Shown here: piece by piece, positions 1 to 7,864 of the stretch
How positions within the stretch are numbered: position 1 is the first letter of the stretch
Layout of the letters: the number at the start of each line of letters is the position of its first letter
NCBI GenBank assembly: GCA_026393865.1
Contig: JAPKZI010000009.1
Coordinates: 1-37,327, forward strand
Direction of reading: 5' to 3'
DNA from: Candidatus Aminicenantota bacterium
Lineage (GTDB): Bacteria; Acidobacteriota; Aminicenantia; Aminicenantales; UBA4085
Length of the DNA: 37,327 nucleotides
The notes under the pieces: generated by a model
The model's input: only the letters and a program-made list of their open reading frames with translations
Told to the model about the DNA's origin: nothing
Database searches by the model: none
Program-made: the position numbers and the translations under genes

Positions 1-137
1 GAGATCTGTTCCTTGAAATAGCGTTGGGCTTGGACGGCTTTCTCAGGATTGGATTTGCTTTTGAGAAGAGCCATGGCCTTTTTGGCCAGCTCCTCCGGGG
101 TCACGAATTTCGTCGCTTTTTTATCGCCCTCGGTCAT
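1..137 (-). CDS. N-terminus of a cut-off protein, possibly DNA alkylation repair (AlkD-like)
   Basis: Reading on the minus strand from an ATG at 135-137, the first 45 codons are open to the window edge and begin MTEGDKKATKFVTPEELA. A GAGAGGAAACC ribosome binding site lies just upstream. The segment is Lys/Glu-rich and helical and ends with the run QAQRYFKEQI. That run resembles the start of HEAT-repeat AlkD-type DNA alkylation repair proteins, which excise alkylated bases. The catalytic part lies outside the window, so the family call is weak. That this is a real gene start is well supported by the ribosome binding site and amino-acid composition. Its upstream region carries copy 1 of the three-hairpin repeat. 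Confidence 0.5.
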   Translation of the reverse strand, partial: MTEGDKKATKFVTPEELAKKAMALLKSKSNPEKAVQAQRYFKEQI

Positions 138-190
138 GGCGGTTTCCTCTCTTCACTTTCAAAGCGGGGCCCGTTCATCTCCCCTGCTCC

Positions 191-294
191 GTCAAGGGAC
201 GAGCCTTCGGCTCGCCACTCGCCCGTAGCTTATATCCACGGGCGAGTACGGCGGAAGTGGACCCCCGGGCAAAGCCCGGGGCCCCGGCCGCCGT
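191..294 (-). repeat. Three-hairpin GC-rich repeat, copy 1 (full length, 104 bp)
   Basis: On the minus strand it runs from ACGGCGGCCGG (ending at 294) to CCCTTGAC (191). It matches copy 3 at 23339-23442 in all but two positions, both in the loop-proximal part of the second hairpin. It contains CCCCGGGC/GCCCGGGG, ACTCGCCCGT/ACGGGCGAGT and GCGAGCC/GGCTCGT stems. Here it is intergenic, between the 5' end of the cut-off gene (start 137) and the 3' end of the trpB2-like gene (stop at 422). The remaining spacer, 295-421, shows nothing else recognisable. Confidence 0.93.
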
Positions 295-421
295 GGAAAG
301 AATCTTACACCTTGGGAAAATAGCCTGTCAATCCGGAAGGAGAGTTCGGGGAGGCCGAAGCCGACCCCGGCCCGGCCCCCCCTAGGGAAAAAGGAGAATC
401 GAAGAAACTGTCTTTATCGTT

Positions 422-1735
422 TCATGCGCTGCGCGACCCGTTGCCGTTCCGGGCGTAGGCGCTGAGGTCGAGTAGCCCGTGACCCGAAAGGTTGAAGAGA
501 ATGACTTTTTCCTTTCCTTCTTTCGTCGCCGCCAGGGCCTCGTCGATGGCCGCCGCGACGGCATGGGACGATTCCGGCGCGGGCAGAATCCCTTCGGCCT
601 TGAAAAAGAAGTGGCCGGCCTCGAAGATGCGGTCCTGCGAATAGGCCCTCGGCTCGACGATCCCAAGCGAGGCGAGATGGCTGACGAGCGGAGCCATGCC
701 GTGGTAGCGCAGACCGCCGGCATGGATCGGAGCCGGGATAAAATCCATGCCCAGGGTGTGCATGCAGAGGAGAGGAGTCAGGCCGGCCGTGTCGCCATGG
801 TCGTATCGCAGCTCACCCTTAGTGAGGGACGGACAGGCGTCTGGCTCGACGGCGACAAAGCGGATGGACCGGCTTTCTTTGAGCCTCTTCCGGACGAAGG
901 GAAAGGCGATCCCCCCGAAGTTCGAACCGCCCCCGACGCAGCCTATGACCACATCGGGTTCGGCGCCTTGGGCGGTCATCTGCAGGTCGGCTTCCTGCCC
1001 GATGACGGTCTGGTGCATGAGGACGGCGTCGAGGACAGAGCCGAGCGAATACCTCGTCGCCGGGCTTTTCATGGCGAGCTCCAGCGCTTCGGAAATGGCG
1101 ATCCCGAGGCTCCCCGGATGGTTGGGGTCCTGGTCATAGAAGCGGGCGCCCGATTCGGTCTTGGGGCTGGGACTTTCCTCGACCGAAGCCCCGAACATTT
1201 CCATGAGGACGCGGCGGCCCGGTTTCTGGCGATAGCTGACCCGGACCATGAAGACCTTGACTTTGACGCCGAAAAGCGCCCCGGCGTGGGCTAAGGCCGA
1301 ACCCCATTGGCCGGCCCCCGTTTCGGTGACGAGCGTCTCGATGCCGTCCTGAGAGGCGAGATAGGCTTGCATCAGGGCGGTGTTGCTTTTGTGGCTTCCC
1401 ATGGGGCCGGCGCCTTCATATTTGTAGAAGATATGGGCCGGCGTACCCAAGGCTTTTTTCAGGCCGGAGGCGTAGATGAGGGGCGTCGGGCGGAAGAGGG
1501 CGAATTTTTCCCGGACGGCGTCGGGGATGGGAACGAAACGCTCCAGGCTCCCTTCATGGGCGATGAATCCTTTTGAGAAGACCGGCTCCAGGTCCTGGGG
1601 GCACAAGGGCTGTTTCGTCCCGGGATGGAGGGGAGGCTTGGGGAGCGTCGGTAAGTCCGCCTTGATATTGTAAAAATGAGAGGGTAAGACGTCGCTGCCC
1701 CGCTCCGAAAAGCGTTTTATTGAATCGATGTTCAT
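422..1735 (-). CDS. trpB: Tryptophan synthase beta chain, type 2 (TrpB2-like)
   Basis: A 437-residue PLP enzyme of the TrpB2 type (fold type II). The family condenses indole with L-serine to make tryptophan in the cytoplasm. The PLP lysine is K116 in the motif GAGPMGSHKSNTA. A TETGAGQWG motif near residue 138 carries the catalytic glutamate, and a glycine-rich phosphate-binding loop, GCVGGGSNFGG, lies further on. The N-terminal extension before the PLP domain is typical of TrpB2 rather than TrpB1. No trpA or other trp gene is adjacent, so this copy may be a stand-alone indole-salvage enzyme, a known TrpB2 habit. The start is an ATG after AAGGAGATTCTC. A roughly 180-nt structured leader precedes it. 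Confidence 0.93.
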   Translation of the reverse strand: MNIDSIKRFSERGSDVLPSHFYNIKADLPTLPKPPLHPGTKQPLCPQDLEPVFSKGFIAHEGSLERFVPIPDAVREKFALFRPTPLIYASGLKKALGTPAHIFYKYEGAGPMGSHKSNTALMQAYLASQDGIETLVTETGAGQWGSALAHAGALFGVKVKVFMVRVSYRQKPGRRVLMEMFGASVEESPSPKTESGARFYDQDPNHPGSLGIAISEALELAMKSPATRYSLGSVLDAVLMHQTVIGQEADLQMTAQGAEPDVVIGCVGGGSNFGGIAFPFVRKRLKESRSIRFVAVEPDACPSLTKGELRYDHGDTAGLTPLLCMHTLGMDFIPAPIHAGGLRYHGMAPLVSHLASLGIVEPRAYSQDRIFEAGHFFFKAEGILPAPESSHAVAAAIDEALAATKEGKEKVILFNLSGHGLLDLSAYARNGNGSRSA

Positions 1736-1738
1736 GAG

Positions 1739-1915
1739 AATCTCCTTGGTGTTGATCTCCCTTTAAAAGGGAACCCGCGCTCGTGCCGAATAGGGCACGA
1801 CCTTCTCGGGAAAAAAAAGAGATGGCGGTAGGGTTATTGGGCGGCGGGGTCCGCCCACCAGAACCCATAAAGAGCGGTATAAGAAGCGCTGGAAAGATTC
1901 GCTGAGCTTCTTATG
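1739..1915 (-). promoter_or_regulatory. Structured 5' leader of the trpB2-like gene
   Basis: Read on the minus strand, the leader has four successive stem-loops. The first is 1905-1915 with 1877-1887 (AAGAAGC arms). The second is 1839-1844 with 1851-1856 (GGGCGG/CCGCCC). The third is 1781-1800 (CGTGCC/GGCACG). The fourth is 1759-1771 (CCCTTTTAAAGGG), just before the ribosome binding site. A run of eight U residues (1811-1818) follows the second stem by about 20 nt. The layout suggests attenuation of a tryptophan gene, but I see no convincing leader peptide with Trp codons and no T-box consensus. The region is otherwise gene-free. Confidence 0.3.
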
Positions 1916-1974
1916 CCGATCATGATGGGCGGATATTAATGAAGAATCAAGCGCGTGTCAAACACTATTTTAAG

Positions 1975-2013
1975 AAAAAAGCCGGTGACGGGAACCGGAG
2001 GCCCGTCACCGGC
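1975..2013 (-). terminator. Rho-independent terminator of the S9 peptidase gene
   Basis: A perfect 12-bp stem, GCCGGTGACGGG (1981-1992) with CCCGTCACCGGC (2002-2013), has a 9-nt loop. On the minus strand it is followed at once by six U residues (1975-1980). It begins 14 nt after the S9 peptidase stop codon. Confidence 0.92.
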
Positions 2014-2027
2014 CGATGAAAAATCTT

Positions 2028-4664
2028 TTATTTTCGCGGCGCTTTGGCGCCGGCCTGTTCCTTCTCCCGGTTGAGCTCCATGATGTCCACGCTCGTCTCG
2101 GAGTCGCCGATGAGGTGCTTGCAGAAATAATCCGCCCGGATCCAGAAGAAGTAGTCGCCCATGGTCCCGTAGCCGTGGCGTTGGCCGGGCATGAGGACGA
2201 AATCGAATCTCTTGTTGGCCAGGATGAGGGCGTTAGCCATGCGGAAGGTGTTGGCCGGATGAACGTTGTTGTCGATATCTCCCGTGACCAGCATCAGGCG
2301 GCCCTTGAGGTTCTTAGCTAGTTCGGAGTTCTTCTCGATCGTATATTCGAACTTGACGTTCCCTTCTTTGTCGATGACCTCTTTGACGCCGTGGTGCTTC
2401 TCGCTCCACCACCGGTTGTAAATATTGTTCTCGTGGTTGCCCGAGCTTGAGACCGCGACTTTGAAAAAGTCCGGGTAGACGAGCATGGCCGCCGTGGACA
2501 TGAAACCGCCTCCGGAATGGCCGTAGATGCCGACCTTGTCCATGTCGATATAGGGATACTTCATAGCCAGCTGTTCGACGGCCCGTTTCTTGTCAGCCAG
2601 GCCGTAGTCGCGGAGATTCCCGTAGCCGAAGTTGTGGTACCACTTGGAGCGGTTCGGATGGCCGCCCCGATTCCCCACTTCGATGATGACGAATCCGAAC
2701 TGGGCCAGGGCGACGTTGGCGTTGCGGGGCGTGAACGTCTTGGAGACGCTCTCGGTCTGGGGGCCGGGATAGACGTACAGGACGATCGGGTATTTCATCT
2801 TAGGGTCGAAGTCGAACGGCTTGTACATGACGCCGTAGAGGTCCGTGATCCCGTCATCGGCCTTGATCTTGAACGGCTCGGGCAACTTGAAGCCGGCCTC
2901 GACCAGCGCCGTCACATCGGTCGCTTCGAGGTCCATGACAATATTGCCCAGGACATCCTTCAGCTGGGATTTCGGTGCCAGGTCCACGCGCGAAGCCGTA
3001 TCCACTAAGAATTTCATGGGTTCGTTCATGTCCGCGGTATGGCTGGCCTCGCCCGGATTGATGAGCTTGAGACCGCCGCCGTCGAGATTAACCCGGTAGA
3101 GGTGGACGAAATAGGGATCCTCGTTCGCTTCCCGGCCGCAGGCTTCGAAATAGAGGACGCGCGTTTTGTCGTCGATGCTTTCGACGCCCGTGCACTCGAA
3201 TTCTCCCGCGGTGATCTGGTTCTTGAGCTTGCCGGTCTCGTCGTAGAGGTAATAATGGCCCCAGCCGTCGCGCTCGGACCACCACAGCATCTCCTTGCCG
3301 GCGTTGATGAGCCGGAGGGGTTGGACGTCGACGTACGTGTTGAGGACTTCCTGGAACAGGACCTTGACCTCCCCCGTCTTCGTGTCGGCCAGGAGGACGT
3401 CGTATTTGTGAAGGTCGCGGCTTTGGCGGCCGAAATACATCTTGTCGGACATGTCGCCGAGCCACATGGCCGGAGGCGGATTGTCCCGGTAGCGATCGGA
3501 GATCTTCCGGGGAGCTGTGGACACGGAGATCGTCTGGTCCTTGAACATATCGGCTTTGATCTTCAGTTTGGCCTTGGTGGCCAGGTCGTAGACCAAGAGC
3601 TCCGGCTGGGGCTGATTCTCCTCGCCGGGCATGGCGTATTTGTAGGTATCGAGCGTCGGCCGGGGATTCGCCAGGGCATTGATGACCCACAAGCTGCCGA
3701 CCTTCCGCTCATCCTCGCGGATCATGGAAAATTTCTTCGAGTCCTTCGACCAGACGATGCCGATCGGCGGAACGCGGTAGTCCTTGCGGTCCTTCTCCTC
3801 TTTTTGGTACTCCTTTTTGTCCTCTTCGTTCAACTCGCGCGTATAGCTGAAATGCTCCTCGCCGTCCGTCGTGAGCTGGACTTCCTTAATATTCTTATCG
3901 TCGGCTTTCTTCTGGGCGAGCTTATAGCTGTCCGCATCCATCATGAACAGGTTGAAGCCACGACCGAAGATGATCGTCTTTTCATCGGGAGAGATGCTTC
4001 CGACCCAGCGGGGCCGTTTGTCCGGGGCCTTGTAATCCTCGAGAAGAGTCAGCTTCCCGGAGGCCAGGTCGTATTCGAAATAGAGCAGCTTGACCTTGGA
4101 TTCGGGTTCTTTGGGAGCAGCGTCCTTTTTTTCGTCCTTCTTTTCCTCCTTCTTTTCCTTGTCCTGCTCCTTTTCCTTCTCTTTTTCCTTGTCCTCGAGC
4201 TCCTTGGCGATATCGACGACTTTCTTGAGCTTGTCCCCGGACATGACATCCGCGTCCTTGGGATATTCGATCTCGAAGCGGAAGGCGGTATCTTTCTTGA
4301 TGAACTTGATTGTCCGGATGGGCAGGTGTTGGGCGTCATAGGGGAAGAGGGTGATCTTCGTCAGCATCGCCGCCATTTTGACACTGTCAAAGAGCGGTTT
4401 CTTTGTCTTGAGCACGGGATCGATCATGAAGAACTTTCGGCCCTGGCTCGTCTCGAACGTGTACCAGAACTTATCGGGTTTGGTCTCGAGCCAGTTCGGC
4501 GTCACCGCCGTGTCGAAAATGAGCTTGGCGACTTTGGCCGGCATCCATTTGGCGGCCAGGTCGTAGTTGGCCTTTTTCAACGGCGCATTTTCGCCGGCCG
4601 AAGCGGGCAGCGCCGCCGCGATCAGGACAAAAACCAGGAATACGGATAAAATGACGCGCTTCAT
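2028..4664 (-). CDS. Secreted S9 family peptidase (dipeptidyl peptidase IV-like)
   Basis: An 878-residue exported serine peptidase of the prolyl oligopeptidase/DPP-IV clan, which trims peptides outside the cytoplasm. Residues 1-24 form a signal peptide ending ASA. A long N-terminal beta-propeller-like region follows, then the alpha/beta hydrolase domain from about residue 620. The catalytic triad is S717 in YGHSGGGF, D798 in GDIDNNVH and H830 in GQRHGYG. The nucleophile motif has His where most DPP-IV relatives have Trp or Tyr. An unusual run of about 40 Lys/Glu/Asp residues (around 155-195) interrupts the propeller and is probably a disordered loop. The start codon follows AAGGAGGATTTCGC. 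It has its own terminator and a likely promoter. Confidence 0.93.
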   Translation of the reverse strand: MKRVILSVFLVFVLIAAALPASAGENAPLKKANYDLAAKWMPAKVAKLIFDTAVTPNWLETKPDKFWYTFETSQGRKFFMIDPVLKTKKPLFDSVKMAAMLTKITLFPYDAQHLPIRTIKFIKKDTAFRFEIEYPKDADVMSGDKLKKVVDIAKELEDKEKEKEKEQDKEKKEEKKDEKKDAAPKEPESKVKLLYFEYDLASGKLTLLEDYKAPDKRPRWVGSISPDEKTIIFGRGFNLFMMDADSYKLAQKKADDKNIKEVQLTTDGEEHFSYTRELNEEDKKEYQKEEKDRKDYRVPPIGIVWSKDSKKFSMIREDERKVGSLWVINALANPRPTLDTYKYAMPGEENQPQPELLVYDLATKAKLKIKADMFKDQTISVSTAPRKISDRYRDNPPPAMWLGDMSDKMYFGRQSRDLHKYDVLLADTKTGEVKVLFQEVLNTYVDVQPLRLINAGKEMLWWSERDGWGHYYLYDETGKLKNQITAGEFECTGVESIDDKTRVLYFEACGREANEDPYFVHLYRVNLDGGGLKLINPGEASHTADMNEPMKFLVDTASRVDLAPKSQLKDVLGNIVMDLEATDVTALVEAGFKLPEPFKIKADDGITDLYGVMYKPFDFDPKMKYPIVLYVYPGPQTESVSKTFTPRNANVALAQFGFVIIEVGNRGGHPNRSKWYHNFGYGNLRDYGLADKKRAVEQLAMKYPYIDMDKVGIYGHSGGGFMSTAAMLVYPDFFKVAVSSSGNHENNIYNRWWSEKHHGVKEVIDKEGNVKFEYTIEKNSELAKNLKGRLMLVTGDIDNNVHPANTFRMANALILANKRFDFVLMPGQRHGYGTMGDYFFWIRADYFCKHLIGDSETSVDIMELNREKEQAGAKAPRK

Positions 4665-4755
4665 GCGAAATCCTCCTTAAAAAAGATATTGATTCGAGGG
4701 ATTTGAGGGGACGGAGACGAATGATGGGTGCCCTGAACGATCATGAAAGAACACT

Positions 4756-4782
4756 TTTATAACACAAGCGGGATAAAATCAA
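4756..4782 (-). promoter_or_regulatory. Putative sigma-70 promoter of the S9 peptidase gene
   Basis: On the minus strand, TTGATT (4777-4782) and TATAAA (4756-4761) are separated by 15 nt, a little short of the ideal. It lies about 90 nt upstream of the S9 peptidase start and just downstream of the small membrane ORF, in an AT-rich patch within GC-rich DNA. Confidence 0.35.
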
Positions 4783-4792
4783 CCGCGAATTG

Positions 4793-4972
4793 TCATCGGA
4801 CGGACATGCCGAGAATGACCATCGTCTCGACATAGCTTCCGAAGAAAATGAAGAATCCGGAGACCAGATAGAGGAGGGCGAACATCTTGAGACCGCTCCG
4901 AAAGCCTTCTTTTCTGGAGACAAAACCGAACTTGATGAACCGGGATTTCTTGACGATGGCCGCGAACTTCAA
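4793..4972 (-). CDS. Small single-pass membrane protein, hypothetical
   Basis: A 59-codon reading frame starting with TTG (4970-4972), six bases after AAAGGA. The N-terminal 30 residues are basic (KKSR, SRKEGFRSG). They are followed by a hydrophobic span of about 20 residues, FALLYLVSGFFIFFGSY, and a short tail. The pattern fits a small inner-membrane protein with a cytoplasmic N-terminus. I recognise no family. It sits 33 nt downstream of tRNA-Arg on the same strand and upstream of the S9 gene. Support rests on the ribosome binding site, the hydrophobic pattern and the absence of another gene here. No canonical ATG is available. Confidence 0.45.
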   Translation of the reverse strand: MKFAAIVKKSRFIKFGFVSRKEGFRSGLKMFALLYLVSGFFIFFGSYVETMVILGMSVR

Positions 4973-5004
4973 TCGATCCTTTCTCTTTTCAAAAACGGAA
5001 CGAG

Positions 5005-5078
5005 CGCGCCCGGAGGGATTTGAACCCCCGACCTATGGATTCGAAGTCCAGCGCTCTATCCAGCTGAGCTACGGGCGC
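5005..5078 (-). tRNA. tRNA-Arg, anticodon TCG
   Basis: On the minus strand the cloverleaf has a 7-bp acceptor stem, GCGCCCG (5072-5078) with CGGGCGC (5006-5012), and G as discriminator. The D-arm is GCTCAGCTGGATAGAGC, the anticodon loop is CTTCGAA (anticodon TCG, reading CGA), and the T-arm contains GGTTCAAATCC. No CCA is encoded. A standard bacterial Arg tRNA. Confidence 0.95.
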
Positions 5079-5160
5079 GTGGGGTCACCTATCTTAACCC
5101 AAGAGAAGGGACATGTAAAATTGAGTCGTGAGACCACCTTAAGGCGGGGGAGAGCTTTGA

Positions 5161-5931
5161 TTATTTCAGCCCGACGCTTTTTTTGATTTGTTTCTCAACG
5201 AAACGATCGCTCAAAAAGCGCTTGAAAAAGGCCATCGCCGGCGCGCCGCCGCCCGCGGCGTAGAACGGGCGAGGGTCCTTCGCCCGGAGGATCCTGAGGA
5301 CTTTCTTTGCCACGACCGAAGGGTCAGATCCTTCGGCCATCCGAACTTCTCTATGGCGGATAAACCGGCTCATATCAGCCTGGAAGCCTGAATCGGAAGG
5401 AAAATAAACCGTCGGCTCGATCGACGTCCGAATATCTCCCGGATCCAAAAGAACGACCCGGATGCCGAAAGACTTAACTTCGTTCCGGAGGGACCAGGTG
5501 AAACCCGCCAGGGCGAACTTGGCCGAGGAATAGGCGGATTGATATGGAACCGCGAAACGGCCGGCCATGGACCCGATATTGATGATGAATCCGCGGCGTC
5601 TTCGGAGCATGTCCGGCAACACTCCCTGGATGAGCTTGATCGGTCCGAACAGGTCGAGCTGAAAGAGGTCCCTGACCTTGGCCAGGGGACCCTCGGCCGC
5701 CGGCCAAAGGCTGCTTCCGCCGGCATTGTTAATCAGGATGTCCACCGGCCCGGCTTGGGCGAGGCACTCTTCGATCGAGGCTTCGTCCATGAGGTCGAGT
5801 GGAAGATAGGAAATGCCCTCGATCTTGTCCTGGATCGATTCGGGATGCCGTGATGTTCCGGTAACCTGATAGCCGGCGCTCTTGAGAAAATCCGCGATCG
5901 CCCGGCCGATGCCCTTTGAGGCTCCGGTCAC
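5161..5931 (-). CDS. Short-chain dehydrogenase/reductase paired with the alpha-oxoamine synthase
   Basis: A classical SDR of about 256 residues with the NAD(P)-binding motif TGASKGIG, NNAG near 68-71 and the catalytic set S121, Y134, K138 (YSSAK). SDRs of this type reduce ketones, including 3-ketosphinganine or 3-ketoacyl groups. It lies directly downstream of the alpha-oxoamine synthase on the same strand, so it may reduce that enzyme's beta-keto product. The start is odd. The GTG used here (5929-5931) falls inside the first beta strand, whose earlier residues AKVLV are encoded just upstream. No ATG, GTG or TTG exists between them and the preceding in-frame stop. An ACG at 5959-5961 follows GGGAG with good spacing. 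The true start is therefore uncertain. Confidence 0.87.
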   Translation of the reverse strand: MTGASKGIGRAIADFLKSAGYQVTGTSRHPESIQDKIEGISYLPLDLMDEASIEECLAQAGPVDILINNAGGSSLWPAAEGPLAKVRDLFQLDLFGPIKLIQGVLPDMLRRRRGFIINIGSMAGRFAVPYQSAYSSAKFALAGFTWSLRNEVKSFGIRVVLLDPGDIRTSIEPTVYFPSDSGFQADMSRFIRHREVRMAEGSDPSVVAKKVLRILRAKDPRPFYAAGGGAPAMAFFKRFLSDRFVEKQIKKSVGLK

Positions 5932-5962
5932 GAGGACTTTGGCCGAGGCCGGAGCTTCCGTC

Positions 5963-7210
5963 TTAGTCTCCCGTCTCCTGCGACATCATCGTCTTGGTCG
6001 CGTTCAGGTCGAGCTTCAGGTCGTCCCGAACCTTTTTGAACGCGGCGACGGTCCGCTGGATGTCCTCATCCGTATGGGAGGCCGTCGGGACCATGCGGAA
6101 CAGGAGAATGCCCTTGGGAACCACCGGGTAGATGACGCCCGTGACGAAGATCCCCATGTCGCGGAGCGATTTGATGATGGCCATGCCGAGAGGGACATCG
6201 CCCGCCGGGACATAGACGGCGCAGAGCGGCGAAGGGACCTCGCCGACCTCGTAGCCGAGATCGCGGATCCCGGCCTTGATTTTGGCCGCGTTCTCCCACA
6301 TCTTTTTTCGCCGGGCCTGGTCGTTGGCGATGATGTCGAGCGTCTTCGACAGGACCTGGACGTAGATCATGGGCAAGCTCTTGGCAAAGATCTGGGTCCG
6401 GGCGTTGTAGCGGATCCATTCGGCGACCGGCTTCGTCGTGGCCGTCACGCCGCCGATCGCGGCAAAGGCCTTGGCGAACGTTCCGAAATAGATGTCCAGT
6501 TTGTCGTGCACGCCGAAATATTCGCCGCTCCCCCGCCCACCCTCGCCCATAACGCCGAAGCCGTGAGCGTCGTCGACGTAGATGCGGGCGTCATATTTGT
6601 CTTTGAGCGCGCAGATCGCCGGAAGGTCGGCGATATCGCCGCGCATGCCGAAGACGCCTTCCGTGACGATCATGACCCCGCCCTTGCGGTCCTTGTTGAC
6701 GTGTTTCAGATGCGACTCGAGGCTGTTCATGTCGTTATGCCGGTAGACGCGGAACTTCGCTTGGGAAACGAAGATCCCGTCCAGCATCGAGGCGTGGGAC
6801 AGTTTGTCGACGATGATCGTATCTGTGGCATCCACGAGAGAAGCGATCGTACCGATGACGCCCAGATACCCGTAATTGAACAGGACGGCATCTTCTTTCC
6901 GGAGCCAATCGGCGAATTTCTTCTCGAGGGCGATGTGGTATTCGGTGTTGCCCGTCATCATCCTGGCGCCCATGGGAGAGCTGGCGCCGTACTTCTGGGC
7001 CGCTTCGACGGCCAAAGCTTTGATTTCCTCGTTCTCGGCCAGGCCCAGATAGTTATTGATCGACCATTGGATGACTTTCCGGCCATGGAAGATCATTTCA
7101 TGACCCGGAATAGGTTCCAACACCGGCCGGGAGAAATAATGGTCGCCGCGGACCCTAAAAGGCCCGAAGTATCCGCTGTCGCCCGAACATTTTTCGAAGA
7201 GGTCCTTCAT
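5963..7210 (-). CDS. Alpha-oxoamine synthase (serine palmitoyltransferase/KBL/AONS family)
   Basis: A 415-residue PLP enzyme of the family that condenses an amino acid with an acyl-CoA and releases CO2. Members include serine palmitoyltransferase, 2-amino-3-ketobutyrate ligase and 8-amino-7-oxononanoate synthase. Visible motifs are NNYLGL (52-57), MGARMMTGNTEYH (80-92), VDDAHGFG (212-219, PLP-binding Asp and stacking His) and GTFAKAFAAIGG with the Schiff-base lysine K247. The sequence is closer in feel to Bacteroidota sphingolipid-type members than to BioF, and no biotin genes are near. The ATG follows GGAGCACAG. The SDR gene follows immediately, which points to a ketone-reducing second step as in sphingoid-base synthesis. 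The substrate is inferred. Confidence 0.87.
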   Translation of the reverse strand: MKDLFEKCSGDSGYFGPFRVRGDHYFSRPVLEPIPGHEMIFHGRKVIQWSINNYLGLAENEEIKALAVEAAQKYGASSPMGARMMTGNTEYHIALEKKFADWLRKEDAVLFNYGYLGVIGTIASLVDATDTIIVDKLSHASMLDGIFVSQAKFRVYRHNDMNSLESHLKHVNKDRKGGVMIVTEGVFGMRGDIADLPAICALKDKYDARIYVDDAHGFGVMGEGGRGSGEYFGVHDKLDIYFGTFAKAFAAIGGVTATTKPVAEWIRYNARTQIFAKSLPMIYVQVLSKTLDIIANDQARRKKMWENAAKIKAGIRDLGYEVGEVPSPLCAVYVPAGDVPLGMAIIKSLRDMGIFVTGVIYPVVPKGILLFRMVPTASHTDEDIQRTVAAFKKVRDDLKLDLNATKTMMSQETGD

Positions 7211-7303
7211 CTGTGCTCCGTTTCAGCCGATAGAACTTGACCAACAAACGGACATCTTAATGGAATTCCGGCCATGAAAGCAAGCGAAACCGGAGTCACC
7301 GGC

Positions 7304-7329
7304 GGCCCGCCCCCTTTTCGGGGCGGACC
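7304..7329 (-). terminator. GC-rich stem-loop after the small secreted protein gene
   Basis: On the minus strand, GGTCCGCCCC pairs with GGGGCGGGCC across a short A-rich loop, with one G-U pair. It starts 18 nt after the stop codon at 7347. There is no clear U-run, so it may be an RNA 3'-end stabiliser rather than an intrinsic terminator. Confidence 0.4.
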
Positions 7330-7346
7330 GGCGTCTATCGTCGACG

Positions 7347-7853
7347 TCATTTCTTCAGCAGCCGTTTTTTATCCTTGACCGCTCTGAGGATGTCCTCCGC
7401 CAGTTTCGGAAGTTCGTTCTCGTCATAGTCGGAGCGTTCGATCCGGAAGGCATCCGGGCCTAAGAACAGCGTGAGTTCCCTGGTCTTCTTGGCCAGCTTG
7501 ATCTTGGAATTCTCCCTCGTCCTCTCCATATACGTCACCTGAATTCTCATTTTCTCCGTTCCGGCGACGGTCTGGATGAAGATGTTGACATAGATATCCT
7601 TGTTTGTGTCGTCCTCATCGGGCCCGCCGATGAAAAAATCCCTCTGGACAAAATCCTCTCCGGGCCGGACGCCCATCTCTTTGACTTCGGTATAGATGGT
7701 CCTAAGGGTCTCGGGAAAAGCCCGTTGAAGCGGCGAAAAGCCAAATCCCTGAAAGAATGGAAAAGATAACAAAAAAAGCGCCGGAGCCTGGCTTCGAAGA
7801 CGACTCTTCGAGCCTGACGGCCGCGTCGCCGTGCTCTGAGCCAAAGAGGGCAA
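7347..7853 (-). CDS. Hypothetical exported protein downstream of the CocE-like hydrolase
   Basis: A 168-residue protein of unknown family. The TTG start at 7851-7853 is set by an excellent GGAGGAG ribosome binding site 4 nt upstream, only 11 nt after the hydrolase stop codon, so the two are probably co-translated. The N-terminus has a basic stretch and then a hydrophobic stretch (APALFLLSFPFFQGFGFS) that looks like a signal peptide. The remaining 120 residues are charged, with likely alternating beta strands (DIYVNIFIQTV, KMRIQVTYMER) and a C-terminal amphipathic helix ending in Lys. It has no cysteine lipobox. Function is unknown; a periplasmic role linked to the hydrolase is a guess. Confidence 0.7.
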   Translation of the reverse strand: MPSLAQSTATRPSGSKSRLRSQAPALFLLSFPFFQGFGFSPLQRAFPETLRTIYTEVKEMGVRPGEDFVQRDFFIGGPDEDDTNKDIYVNIFIQTVAGTEKMRIQVTYMERTRENSKIKLAKKTRELTLFLGPDAFRIERSDYDENELPKLAEDILRAVKDKKRLLKK

Positions 7854-7864
7854 GCGACTCCTCC

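Noticed and set aside
24-323. 99-codon plus-strand ORF at the left edge
   Set aside because: It runs antisense through the start of a minus-strand gene with a good ribosome binding site and through repeat copy 1, which is open in most frames.
1839-1860. T-box antiterminator-like GGGCGGACCCCGCC in the trpB2 leader
   Set aside because: Only a loose match to the T-box consensus. The UGG bulge needed to pair with tRNA is not in place, and no terminator with a U-run follows directly.
3039-4649. 536-codon plus-strand ORF opposite the S9 peptidase
   Set aside because: Antisense shadow of a clear S9 peptidase; its hydrophobic runs are the complement of the Lys/Glu codon tract.
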